NCBI GenBank assembly: GCA_033439795.1
Contig: JAUTDP010000008.1
Coordinates: 992,001 to 1,056,000 of the forward strand
Direction: 5' to 3'
Length of the DNA: 64,000 nucleotides
Origin: Sordaria brevicollis
Lineage: Eukaryota; Ascomycota; Sordariomycetes; Sordariales; Sordariaceae
Part shown: positions 1 through 9,922 of the stretch, in pieces
How the letters are laid out: each line of letters starts with the position of its first letter
Position numbering within the stretch: position 1 is the stretch's first letter
Position numbers and translations under genes: made by a program
Notes under the pieces: generated by a model
Database searches by the model: none
What the model saw: only the letters and a program-made list of their open reading frames with translations
What the model was told of the DNA's origin: nothing

Positions 1-7
1 CAATTAG

Positions 8-359
8 ATTGATATCTCCGACGACCAGGGCTTCCTGCACCTCCTAGATTTGGACGGCGGCCATAACAAATATGACGTCAAGTTACCCGGGAACGACCTT
101 GGTGGGTCGATCCGGGAACTGTTTGAGGATGGCAAGGATTTGGGTGAGCTTTAGCACATCTTCTTTTTCTTTTTTCTCTCTTTATTTCTGGTTCCTTTTT
201 TTGTTCAATTTTCTTTATCTTATTATTTTTTTCTTTGGTCAACATATTACCTAACATTGTCTACACTACACTACAGTTATCACTATCGAGCCGACCATCG
301 ACGAAAAGGGGGACCCGGTCGAGAAGGTTATCAAATACGAGATTGCTGAAAGGGGATAA
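8..359 (+). CDS. eIF5A-like protein, C-terminal part (5' end outside window)
   Basis: The coding sequence resumes after an apparent acceptor (TTAG at 4-7). It reads IDISDDQGFLHLL and continues through a segment rich in DGG, KLP and FEDGKDL, then crosses an intron at 144-276 (donor GGTGAGC, CTAAC branch point at 251-255, acceptor CTACAG) and ends VITIEPTIDEKG...AERG with the stop at 357-359. The IDISDD-GFL-L-DGG-DVKLP-EGKD pattern is that of the C-terminal OB-fold domain of eukaryotic translation factor eIF5A. The tail after the OB strand is unusual: canonical eIF5A ends with an LTAMGEE-like segment, here replaced by a charged DEKGDPVEKV tail. It could therefore be a divergent paralogue rather than the main eIF5A. 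The N-terminal hypusine domain is outside the window, so this cannot be settled here. Confidence 0.6.
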
Positions 360-874
360 ATGTCACGAACAGTGGGCAAGCCTGATCTGGTCTGCCTAAG
401 TTGTGGGATGGCTGAAGGTTGTAGGATACTATCAAAAGACGTTCTTTTGGTGAAGCCAAAAGGGTTTACAACAAGTCAGCATCATATAGGGGACTCTCTG
501 TAGGAACACTGTTTGGTCTATTCTAGGTCTGTCTGCCTTTTGTATTCTCTTTCCCTCTCGCCAGGTATCACAAGTTTTTTTTTGTCCACACTTCTTGATC
601 TTCCCCAACAACTTCAAGCTCTGTCCATGAACTTGTACCTTTGAACACGTCCTAACACCAACTTTTCCGCGAAGAAGGGTATCCATGATGCCGCAATAAC
701 TGAACTCCTTTCGAACCGAAACACCTTCGCCATGCCGCAAACACTAAAAAGGAATCCTCCCTTCCCGCCCTATCTTTTCCGTACCGAAAGTCTGAAGCAT
801 GTTGCTGTGCCTTACCAGGTACTGAAACCACTCGGAAGCCCGCCGAGCAACCGTGTTACTGCTCTGCGTGCCAC
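360..874. other. Tail-to-tail intergenic region, no gene seen
   Basis: This is 3' flank of the eIF5A-like gene (+) and of APC10 (-). Only short, unsupported open frames occur, and nothing in it looks coding or repetitive. Confidence 0.6.
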
Positions 875-2212
875 TCAACGAATAACCGGATCCCTCATAA
901 AATCAGGAAAATCCGAGAACCCACCCTCACCGGGTCTATACCTGCTCTCGTTCCTAGACCCAGCATTCTCCGCCGACCCGGCCTCGCGATCAATATGCTG
1001 CAATAGCTCCAGCAAACTAGCCTCATCGTAATCCTCATCTCCTGCATTGTTTGCTTCGACAGCGACCATCTGCTCAGCAGCAGCAGCAGCCTCATCAATC
1101 CTCCCCGCCATCTCATGAATCGCATCGCCCTCCTCGGCCATCATCGCGCCGCCCAGGACCGTGTTCTCGTCAATAGCGAAAATCTTGATTCCCCTGATGT
1201 GCGTGTCTTTACCGTTCTGGTGGTTCTCCTTGATGTGCGCTTGGACGATCCAGCAGGAGAGCGAGTGGCCGTCGGGCGCGCCGCCGCAGTTGGCAATGGG
1301 AACGTCTTGCCAACCCACAGGGTTGGTCAGCTTGACGTCGGCGAACTCGATCAAGTCGTGGTGGCCCGAGCCGGCGTACCACACGATGTTGGTGGGCGTG
1401 TAGGACTCGTCTTGGTTGTAGTCGACGTAGAAGCGAATGGCGCGGATCTCGACGCGGCGGAGGAAGTGAATTGTGAGGAGATGGGGTTGTTGGCCGTCGG
1501 ATCTGGGAGGAGTGTCAGTGATTAAATTGGTGGAGAGGAGGGGGATTAACAGGACTTACTGCCAGTACTTGTCGAGGTCTTCGGTTAAAAGCTCCTCGAC
1601 GCCGTTGCCGGGCTTGTGGCTGCTGACGCCAAAGTGAGCGAGATTGTTGATCTCGCGGAGGCCAATGGCGGTTGGGTCGAACATTGAGTGTTGCAATTGC
1701 TCGGTCTCCTCGAGATCCTCGTCTGGCTCAATTCTCTCGCCCTGCTCGTCAAGGCCGAACTCGTCTCCGTGGTCTCCGGGATTGGGATCGGCGAGATGGG
1801 GGTCCTCGTCAACGCCCTCCATGCCCTCAGGAAAACCCTCGCCCTCAATCTCATTGTCATTGCCCTGGATCTGATCATCGTCTTGGAGCTCGATGTCACT
1901 GGGCGGACCGTCACCCACTGGACTGGGGAAACCCTCGTCGTCTGTGGTCTCGTCTTGTGTGCGCTGAGTGCGTGCTGATGGAGCTGGAGAGGGAGGCCAT
2001 TGATTGTTAGTGACTGCAAATATCTCGTTGAGCTCATAGATGCCGTTGTAGAGGCCCTCGTGGATCTCGTCAATATTCTCTTGGTCCATGGTGATAGGGT
2101 GGCGCTTGGTAAATGGCAAGGGAGCGTTGAGATGCTTTTGACGAAGCTCACCCAGCACTCGTCGACGCTTGGGCTCGGGCTTCGTTGTTGGGTATGGTGA
2201 ATATCGAGGCAT
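875..2212 (-). CDS. apc10: Anaphase-promoting complex subunit 10 (APC10/Doc1)
   Basis: Two exons, 2212-1560 and 1502-875, flank a 57-nt intron (1503-1559, donor GTAAGT, acceptor CCCAG). Splicing joins DKYWQ to SDGQQPHLLTIHF, the signature entry into the Doc/APC10 galactose-binding-like fold. It is followed by a DESYTPTNI segment and a GW...WIVQAHIKENHQNGKDTHIRGIKIF core typical of the family. APC10 helps recruit destruction-box substrates to the APC/C ubiquitin ligase and raises processivity. At 426 aa the protein is longer than metazoan or yeast APC10 because of an acidic, low-complexity N-terminal insert (about residues 70-165) and a C-terminal tail after the Doc domain that contains an alanine run. 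The start MPRYSPYPTTKPEP is the first ATG of the open frame. Frame continuity across the intron makes the assignment strong. Confidence 0.9.
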
Positions 2213-2600
2213 CTTGAGTTGTGATAGCGGGGTGATATTGCCAAGGTGTGAGGCAAGAACGAAAGGTGGAAGTTGGTTGAGTATTGATGATGATTATTGA
2301 TGAAGGGTTTGAAGGTGGGAATTGGTGAGATAAGAAAGGAGAATGGACGATGTCCAGAAAAAGGTGCAAGTCAACTTGAAGTTGTCGAAGGAGAAAGCCA
2401 GTCTGTTGAGGGTAAGAAAATTCGACGAGGGAAGGACGAAGGAAGGTTTGGTGACTGGCAAAAATTGGTGGGGTAAAAAACCTCAACCGACTGTTCGGGA
2501 GCAGTAAAAAACAGGAGAGAAAAAGTAAAATCAAGGTCGTTTGCGAGGTGGTGAGTCGAGTCCATGGTGAGAGAGGTTGGTGGTGCGGCCAGTGAAGTTA
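2213..2600. promoter_or_regulatory. APC10 upstream region
   Basis: Between the APC10 start and the 3' end of the small upstream minus-strand gene. It has pyrimidine/purine-biased stretches typical of Neurospora leaders. I see no specific site I can name. Confidence 0.35.
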
Positions 2601-3279
2601 TCACAGGTTCCATCCCAAGGTTCGTCCCTTGTGCAGGCCAATGGCATTGGCTAACAGACCAACACCAGTCGCACAGCCACCAATTTCTAAGATGGGATGA
2701 AAAGACGGGAGAGGGGGACAAACGAAGAAATTTGCGGTTGGGAAATTCCGTACAGGCAACAAGACTTGTTCTTTTTGAACATTGACGACCATCATGAGCA
2801 ACAATCGTGGTGGTGTAAGTGATAGTGCAAGGACTGGCCAGCGAGTAGGGGAAGCGATGTGGGGCTACAAAAGGGGGAATGGACTCAAGTGCCCTCGAAA
2901 GTAAACAAAGACGAGATCTCTCCACAGGCGACATACTACGGGCTCAACAATGGCTTCAAAACATGAAAAGCAACTTACCCGACATTGTAGGAGGCGGATT
3001 CATCGGATTGACAGGTGGAGTTATTGTTTCTGGCCGTGGCTCAGGTGTAAATCCAGAACCTTGTGATCGCAGGGCAGCTCGACGGGATTCAACTTGAGGT
3101 TCCTGAGCAGCAGCAGTGGCAGTGGCAGCCTGTGCTGATCGAGTTGTTCGCTGGGGAGTCTGGTGCTGATGCTGTTGCTGTTGCTGGGCGTCGAATCGCA
3201 GTCGTTGCCGTACACGACGAGGTCCTCTTGTGACATTGGCGAGAGGATCCCCAAAAGTGTTTGGCGGTGTTTCATCCAT
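2601..3279 (-). CDS. Small uncharacterised protein (tentative two-exon model)
   Basis: Exon 1 runs 3279-2979, from MDETPPNTFGDPLAN through a Gln/His run and an Ala-rich stretch to a Pro-rich end (...NPPPTMSG), and stops at a clear GTAAGT donor. The best in-frame continuation I find is an acceptor (CTTAG) giving an exon at 2686-2601 that reads EIGGCATGVGLLANAIG... and stops. The model is about 129 aa with a 292-nt intron. I do not recognise the family. The first exon is convincing as coding: it has codon order, a consensus donor and a head-to-head position with MRE11. The second exon is uncertain because no good branch point precedes it and a further internal exon is possible. Low-complexity composition limits any functional guess. 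Confidence 0.4.
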
Positions 3280-3704
3280 TTTGAATATTTCCGTCTTCCC
3301 TCCCTTCGCACCTGCCTGGTGAATGGTCTTGAAAGTTTGAGGATGGAAAGTTCCGTTTGCTGCTGTTTGTGCTGGAAATTGTTAAGGTGATTGTTTTTGG
3401 CGGGGAAGCGCTGGAAGTCGCCAGAGAAGTGTTCCTGGCATATTCCTCTAGGCGAGCCCTAGGCGAATAGTTAGGGTGCACAGACCACTACCTCAGTCCG
3501 CCAGGAACAAATGCAGCCATGTCTCCACTCCAAGTCCAATTAAGAAATGCTGCCTGTTTCCATGTGACCTCGTGAAGTCAACGCGTCAACCAGCGCGACC
3601 CGCTCATCTTCAATCCACGTCTCTCAAGTTCATCTCGTCTTCTAATCTGTAATCGTTACATGGGAAGTGATTGAAAGTAAAAAGATCCACCAAAATAACT
3701 CAAG
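3280..3704. promoter_or_regulatory. Bidirectional promoter between the small gene (-) and MRE11 (+)
   Basis: A 425-bp head-to-head intergenic region holds both leaders. No TATA box is evident, as expected for housekeeping genes. Confidence 0.5.
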
Positions 3705-6165
3705 ATGCCGGCGGGATCTGGTAAGTGTTTGCCTTTGAAGACTCCTCTCATCATCACCACCATTTACTGACACACGACGGCAGAGGACACGATCCGCGTT
3801 CTCGTCTCAACCGATAACCATGTCGGCTATGAGGAGCGCCACCCAGTCCGTGGAGATGACAGCTGGCGGACCTTTGACGAGATCATGCAGATAGCAAAAA
3901 AGCAGGACGTCGACATGGTCCTACTCGGCGGTGACCTTTTCCACGACAACAGACCCTCCCGTAAATCCATGTACCAAGTCATGCGCTCCCTTCGAAAACA
4001 CTGTTTCGGCAACAAGCCATGCGAACTGGAATTTCTCAGTGACGGCGCCGAGGTCTTTGAAGGAGCCTTCCCCCATGTCAACTACGAGGATCCCGACCTC
4101 AACGTCGGCATCCCCGTCTTCTCCATCCATGGCAACCACGACGACCCAAGCGGTGATGGCCACTACTGCTCCCTTGACCTTCTCCAAGCCGCCGGCCTGG
4201 TCAACTATTTTGGCCGTATACCAGAGGCAGACAACATCCATTGCAAGCCCATCTTGCTGCAAAAGGGGAGGACAAAGATGGCCTTGTACGGATTGAGCAA
4301 CGTCCGTGATGAGCGTATGCACAGGACCTTCAGAGATAACAAAGTCAAGTTCTACCGACCAAACCAGCAAAAGAACGACTGGTTCAATCTCTTAGCTCTT
4401 CACCAGAACCACTACGCACATACCGCGACCAGCTACGTTGCGGAAAACATGCTTCCTGATTTCATGGATTTGGTAGTCTGGGGTCATGAACACGAGTGTC
4501 TGATTGATCCTATACGAAACCCGGAAACCGGATTCCACGTCATGCAACCGGGTTCGTCGGTTGCCACCTCACTAGTACCGGGCGAAGCAGTACCGAAACA
4601 CGTCGCTATTCTCAACATCACTGGCAAGAAGTTCGTCGTCGAGAAGATCCCGCTCAAGACAGTACGGCCGTTTGTCACAAGAGAGATTCAACTGTCTTCA
4701 GACCCGCGCTTCAAGGGTCTGGACAAGGTCAAGAAGAACCGCAACGAGATTACCAAACGCCTCATGGAGATTGTGTATGAAATGATTGAAGAAGCCAATG
4801 CGGAATGGCATGCTATTCACGCCGAGGATGACGACATGGACGAGGATGCGGAGCCGCCATTGCCGCTTATCCGCCTAAAGGTCGAGTACACAGCACCGGA
4901 AGGGGCAACCTACGAGATCGAAAACCCGCAGCGATTCTCCAACAGATTCACGAAAAAGGTTGCCAATAGGAGCAATGTCCTGCAACTTTACCGAAAGAAG
5001 AAGTCTGCCCGTAAGTCGACGAGATGCTCGGTGCGCGAGAACCAACACGGAACGAAACACTGACCCCTACATAGAAAAGACCGAAGCCCCAGGCATGCCC
5101 GAGGGCCTGGCCGAGGTGCTCGACTCAGCCGACGCCATCAAAGTCGACACAATAGTCCAAGAATACTTTGCCCAGCAAGAGCTCAGCGTCTTGCCAAAAG
5201 CCCAATTCGGCGATGCGGTGAGCCAGTTCGTCAGCAAGGACGACAAGCACGCCGTCGAAATGTTTGTCATGGAGTCGCTATCCACCTCGGTGAAACATTT
5301 CCTCCAGCTCGAAGACGAAAAGATTCTCGACCTCGACGCGCACATGGACGAGTTCAGAAAGGTCATGGAGAAGAGCTTCGACGCTGGTCAAGCCAAGCAA
5401 GCCCAGCGCAGGAGACGGCTCAAGCCCAAACCCGACAACTGGGATTCGGATCTGGACGGCCATTGGATCAACCAGCCACAAGCACTCGAGGAACTTGCAG
5501 CAGACGAGCAGACCGAACCGACGAGAGGACGCGGTCGACCACCAGCCAAGAAAGTGCCTACCTCTGGTGTCACGTTCAGCGACGACGAAGACGTGGATAT
5601 GGATATTGACAACCAGCCACTTCCAACCAGAGCGGCACCGAAACGAGGAGCAGCGGCCAAGACTACGGCAGCAGCCAAGAAAGCACCTGCTAAGAAGGTC
5701 GCGCCGGCAAAGAAGGCAGCGCCAGCAAAGAAAGCACCTGCGAGAGGTCGCAAGAAGAAGACTCCTTTCGTAGACAGCGACGAGGAAGAGGAAGAGGAAG
5801 ATGACTACCTAGAGGACGAAGACGAAGAGGAGGATGAAGAAGAAGATGTGGTCATGGTCGATGACGAAGAGGATCCGCCAGCGCCACCACCAAAGTCCAA
5901 GACCACATCCAGGGCGGCATCTTCTCGTACCTCTGCTCGAGCTACACCAGCTGCTAAGGCGGCACCTGCTACCAGGGCTACTCGAACGGCAGCTACTCGC
6001 GGCGCGGCGGCTGGAAAGAAGCAGACGACGCTTAACTTTTCACAATGTCAGAGGGCGAAGGGGTCACAGCAGCAGGCGATTGAGATTAGCGATGATGCGA
6101 TCTCGGACGATGATGATGATGCGTTTGAGTCGATGCCTTCTACGAGTCGTGGCCGGAGGAAGTGA
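3705..6165 (+). CDS. mus-23: MRE11 double-strand-break repair nuclease (MUS-23)
   Basis: Three exons (3705-3720, 3784-5010, 5075-6165) with 63- and 64-nt introns give 777 aa. The first exon encodes only MPAGS. The N-terminal metallophosphoesterase carries all Mre11 signatures: DNHVGY with D16/H18, GGDLFHD with D56, HGNHDDP with N123/H124, ALHQNH with H212, and WGHEHE with H240/H242. These bind two Mn ions in the Mre11-Rad50-Nbs1 complex, which senses and resects double-strand breaks. The capping domain follows. The tail has an AT-hook (RGRGRP, about 565-570), repeated AKK/PAKK blocks, a long Asp/Glu tract (about 648-680), a PIP-like QTTLNF (about 731-736) and a SUMO-interaction-like IEISDD. 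All metal ligands are intact, so the gene looks functional. The symbol follows the known N. crassa MRE11 homologue. Confidence 0.95.
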
Positions 6166-6873
6166 TCGAAATCAATCTTTATGGGATACTGCAAAAGGAG
6201 CCTTGCGCACGGTGTCTCAAAGCGGTTAATGAAGATGTGTAATGAAATCTGTGATCGGGAATAATTGTCATGGTTATAGGGCACCGCTTCGCCATGCCGT
6301 AAGGGGAAGTACAATCGTGGCTATATGTTTTAGCGCCGCGAAGTTGAAGATACTGTCATAGAACCTTACCATTTGCGAGACATGTACGTCATAGAAATTA
6401 AGTCAAATAACCAAACTAGAAACCTTCAACACCTGTTGTTGCTGAGTTGGAAGATGTGCTTGCATCGGCCACCGGACATCAAGCAAGCGGGTGGCCCGAG
6501 CTCCCTTGTATAAGAGCCTCCCAGGGGATTCTCCAACATCCGACTTGCAACATCACTCCGTCCTTTCCAACAAAGCAACCATCCAATTCACTTGCAAGAT
6601 CACACAATTTCGCACTGGATGTCTTGTTCAACCAGAATACTCACCTCGCTTAGCTCCAGTCTTTCTTGAATTCCACGCATTTGCGTTGCTCCTTTGTGAC
6701 CTCATCAGTCGAGCCAATCACGTGACCTACGCGTCAGTGGCGGCCCACCCAGGAACCGCATCACGTCTCCCCGACCGTCGGCTCTGCGACGAACCATCCA
6801 ACAATCCATCACTTTTCGCAAACCGATTTCTTAAACCCTTTTCATCGAAACGGGCTTGGCTATCGACAGAATC
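6166..6873. promoter_or_regulatory. MRE11-TAF10 intergenic region
   Basis: Contains the 3' flank of MRE11 and the leader and promoter of TAF10. Open frames crossing it, for example from 6491, are out-of-frame extensions into TAF10 and have no coding character. No repeat or RNA gene is seen. Confidence 0.45.
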
Positions 6874-7765
6874 ATGTCCGCAATTCCACCACCACAACAA
6901 GGCAACGGCCTTCCCGCACAGCCATCACCGGCTGCTCCCGCTGCTACCACTACCGGCGCGGCGCCAACAGCAGCAGCAGCAACAGCCGACCCCGCGACAG
7001 CGACAACAGAGGAGCAACAAGCCGAGGCGGTCGATGGCGAGAAGGACGCGACAGATGCCAATTCCAACGGTGCCAATAAGAACGATGATCAACGAGGAAA
7101 TATGGACAACAACAACAATAACATCCCCTCGTTGCCGGAACCCAAGCTTCCCACGCGCAAAGATGTTTCGTTGAAGGAGTTGTTGAGTAAGATGGATGAG
7201 TATGCGCCTATTGTACGTCATCTACTTTTCCCTTTCCAAACCCTCCCTCTCCAGTCTCCACTACCTCACCTCCACTACCCACCCTCACTATCCACGTTCA
7301 CCAACACCCTGCTAACACAACACACCGGTACGACAGATCCCAGACGCAGTAACATCCTACTACATGACCCGCGCCGGCCTGCCCCCTCCTCCACAAACCG
7401 ACCAACGCCTCGCCCGCCTTCTCGCACTCGCAACCCAAAAATTCATAGCCGACATCGCCGCCGACGCGTACCAATACAGCCGCATCCGGGCGTCAAACAC
7501 AAACGCCAACAACCCCATGGGCTCCTTGGGAGCAGCAGCTGGGTTTCCCATCCCTGGTCAACCGGCGGCTGGTGGTGGCGGCGCGGGAGGAGGAGCGGGA
7601 GGGAAAGATCAAGGAAGGGGAGGACCGTTGGGGATTCAGAGACCGGGGTATGGAGGTGGCGGGCAGGGGGGCAGTCAGAACCGGACGGTGTTGACGATGG
7701 AGGATTTGGGAATGGCGGCGGGGGAGTTTGGGGTTAATGTTAAGAGGAGTGAGTTTTATCGCTAA
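6874..7765 (+). CDS. taf10: TAF10, histone-fold subunit of TFIID and SAGA
   Basis: Exons 6874-7212 and 7337-7765 are joined across a 124-nt intron (donor GTACGT, CTAAC branch, acceptor CGACAG) to give 255 aa. The first about 90 residues are Pro/Ala/Thr-rich with an Asn run. The TAF10 histone fold follows at about 96-167: [18 protein letters not shown], then across the splice [14 protein letters not shown], then [20 protein letters not shown] Gly-rich loop (GGGGAGGGAGG) separates this from a conserved end, [19 protein letters not shown]10 pairs with TAF3/TAF8 in TFIID and with Spt7 in SAGA. The ATG at 6874 is used; the upstream in-frame TTG is not a plausible start. The intron falls inside the histone fold and keeps frame exactly. 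Confidence 0.93.
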
Positions 7766-8361
7766 TCGAGCTAGAGGGGCTTGGTGGTGGTGAAAGGGGA
7801 GAGTGACATGTGGTTGGTTGTTGAAGATGGTTCGCCTGGGGGCGTGCAGATGGTTCGCGGACCGGAGGGATGGCAACAGATTGTTTCTTGCCGTCTGAGA
7901 GGGAGGGCACCAAGAGGATACATCGATGGATCGATGACGGACAAAGCGCAAATGGTCGGCAACCAAGGGTTAACACGGAACAGGGTAACGGAGTTGGGGT
8001 CTGTCTTCTTCAGGTCTTTTTTTGCTTTCTTCAACGTTTGGCGTTTAGGAGGCGCCACTAGGACACATCGATCGACCTGCTGTCTCTTTACACAACCATG
8101 TCTATAGCCAGGCTAAATGATAGCTTCATAGACTCAGCATATTCATAATTATACCACATATACAGAACATGGATACGTCCATGCCAGGTAGACAAGGCGG
8201 GAAGTTGATACAAGTCAAGTCTAATTTGCCCATAAGATGATGATATGTTTGTTGTACAGAGTATAGCAAGAAAAATGCTTTTTCCACCGAAAAACGCCGC
8301 ACCCTCAAAAATGTTGTGAAACCCGCAGTGATATTCTTCTTTAACGAGAAGATGAACTTGT
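7766..8361. other. Tail-to-tail 3' flanks of TAF10 and uS19m
   Basis: Convergent gene ends. No coding frame, RNA gene or repeat is recognised. Confidence 0.5.
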
Positions 8362-9305
8362 CTATTTCTTCTTACCCCAGATGAAGGGCTTGCGCGTACT
8401 ATTTCAGTCGTGCTGTTAGCTCATGTCCTTGCTCAGCCCATTCGTGACTACCCGTTGCCCCCTATGCTTATCACATAGCCACGAGCGTCCATCAGTTCCC
8501 CCATCTCATTCCCTTCCAATTCATATACACCTGTCTCCTTCACCACCCCCAACCAGTATCTCCTCCCAAAAGCCACCAAGCCGAATAAAACAAAGGGGAA
8601 AGGGTCGACCTACGCAGAAAACTCCCCCAACTTATGTCCCACCATCTCCTCCGTGACAGTCAAGTCAATGTAATCCTTGCCGTTGTGCACCTGGAACTTG
8701 AGGCCGACAAAGTTGGGCAGGATGGTGGCGGACCGGGCCTGGGTGCGGATCGGGGTGATCTTTTTGCCGGGCTCGGGGCGGACGATGGGGAGACTATCGC
8801 ATTTGGCGGGTGGTTAGTGAGGATTGTTCGTTTGCGTGGTTCGGATTGGTTTTGGGTATGGGCGGTTTGGGATTGTTCGGGGTGGTTATCGCTGCGGTTC
8901 GGTTTGAGTACGGTTCGGGTGGTTGGTAAACAGTGTGAAAGGAAGAGAAGGACGAAGATGGAACGTGTTGGATGGGCGGGTTTCGGAAGTGCGAGAAGGT
9001 ATGCGCCGGCGCATGGGGCTATGGGCTATCGTCGACTTTGGGGTAGATGGTCGGTTCGGGTGGGATTTGGAATGCGCCGGCGCAACGTGGTGTCGTCGGG
9101 TTGAGTTCGGGATCGTGAGGGAGAATTAGAAAGTAGGAGAGCTTACGGGACAATGTGAGGACCTATGGACGACGAGGTTGGTTAGCAATCTTGCTCGGCG
9201 CAAAACAGTGATGCGATTGGAACTGAACGACGACGATGACGACGACAACAACAACAACATACCCTTCCACACGGATCTCTTGAAAAGAACCCTTGTCGGC
9301 TGCAT
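8362..9305 (-). CDS. rsm19: Mitochondrial small-subunit ribosomal protein uS19m (Rsm19 type), four exons with a microexon
   Basis: Exons (in transcription order) are 9305-9263, 9162-9147, 8793-8614 and 8398-8362, giving 91 aa. Exon 1 encodes [15 protein letters not shown]. The second exon is only 16 nt and encodes the PHIVP junction. Exon 3 carries the uS19 core ([41 protein letters not shown]). Exon 4 adds [12 protein letters not shown]. The [12 protein letters not shown] block is diagnostic of bacterial-type S19, which binds 16S-like rRNA in the small-subunit head, so this is the mitoribosomal paralogue. Phases agree at all three junctions and donors and acceptors are consensus (GTATGT, GTAAGC, GTAGGT). 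Introns are 100, 353 and 215 nt. Without the fourth exon the frame would stop at once (GCG TAG), which supports the splice. Confidence 0.9.
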
Positions 9306-9632
9306 GTTGGGCGAGAACGAGCTGGGCTTCGGTCGTGATGTTTGGGTGAGAGGCGGGCGCGTACGCGACACTAGGTACCTCTACTCGGAAGCACTTTGAG
9401 ATCGGTCGGTCGGTCGGTCGGTCGGTCGAGTTCCGGCAGGCGGGCGGCAAAGCGGAGCGGATTCCAGGTACCACGGCGACGGCAACGAACGCTGACGGCC
9501 GAATATTTTGGAAATGCCAAGCCTAGAAATGCCGGCCGGAACGGACGTTGGCCGGAACGCTGATCTCACAGCTGCAGCTCTTGGTGCTTATCGATAAGCT
9601 GATAAGAAACTTATCCGCAACCTGAAGCTCCA
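9306..9632 (-). promoter_or_regulatory. uS19m promoter region, ending at the LTR insertion point
   Basis: This 327-bp interval lies between the uS19m start and the retrotransposon. It is not RIP-mutated and contains the CGGT microsatellite and two copies of GGCCGGAACG. Confidence 0.4.
9402..9428. repeat. (CGGT)n microsatellite
   Basis: Between six and seven perfect CGGT units, about 100 bp upstream of the uS19m start codon. Confidence 0.85.
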
Positions 9633-9922
9633 TGTAAGGATTTGCTCCTTGGAGATAAGTAAAGACTTGTGTGAAATGTGATGAATTAATTATTGAGGAA
9701 GATTCTACATCTCTGACTGATTAGGGGACCTCCAGTCTTATACCCTCCTAATATTTGGGCGTACTTGTAGGGCTATAAAGGCCCTATAGGTATTTGCTTA
9801 TACCTATTTAATTATTCGTAGTAAGTAAAGGTCTATACTAAGTAAATATTACCCTTTATAGGTAAATACGTTATTTGTATTTAGGAAATACTTAATAGGT
9901 TACGCCGTAGGCGCTACTTATA
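9633..9922 (-). repeat. Left LTR (3' LTR in element orientation)
   Basis: 290 bp, aligned without gaps to the right LTR. Differences are transitions only. The outer (left) half is nearly unmutated, while the inner (right) half is heavily C-to-T/G-to-A converted. Confidence 0.93.

Noticed and set aside
875..1125. Forward and alternative minus frames over APC10
   Set aside because: They are overlaps of the real APC10 exon 2 without their own signals.
6491..7174. 227-codon forward frame overlapping TAF10
   Set aside because: It lies in another frame than the histone-fold protein and is low-complexity where it overlaps.
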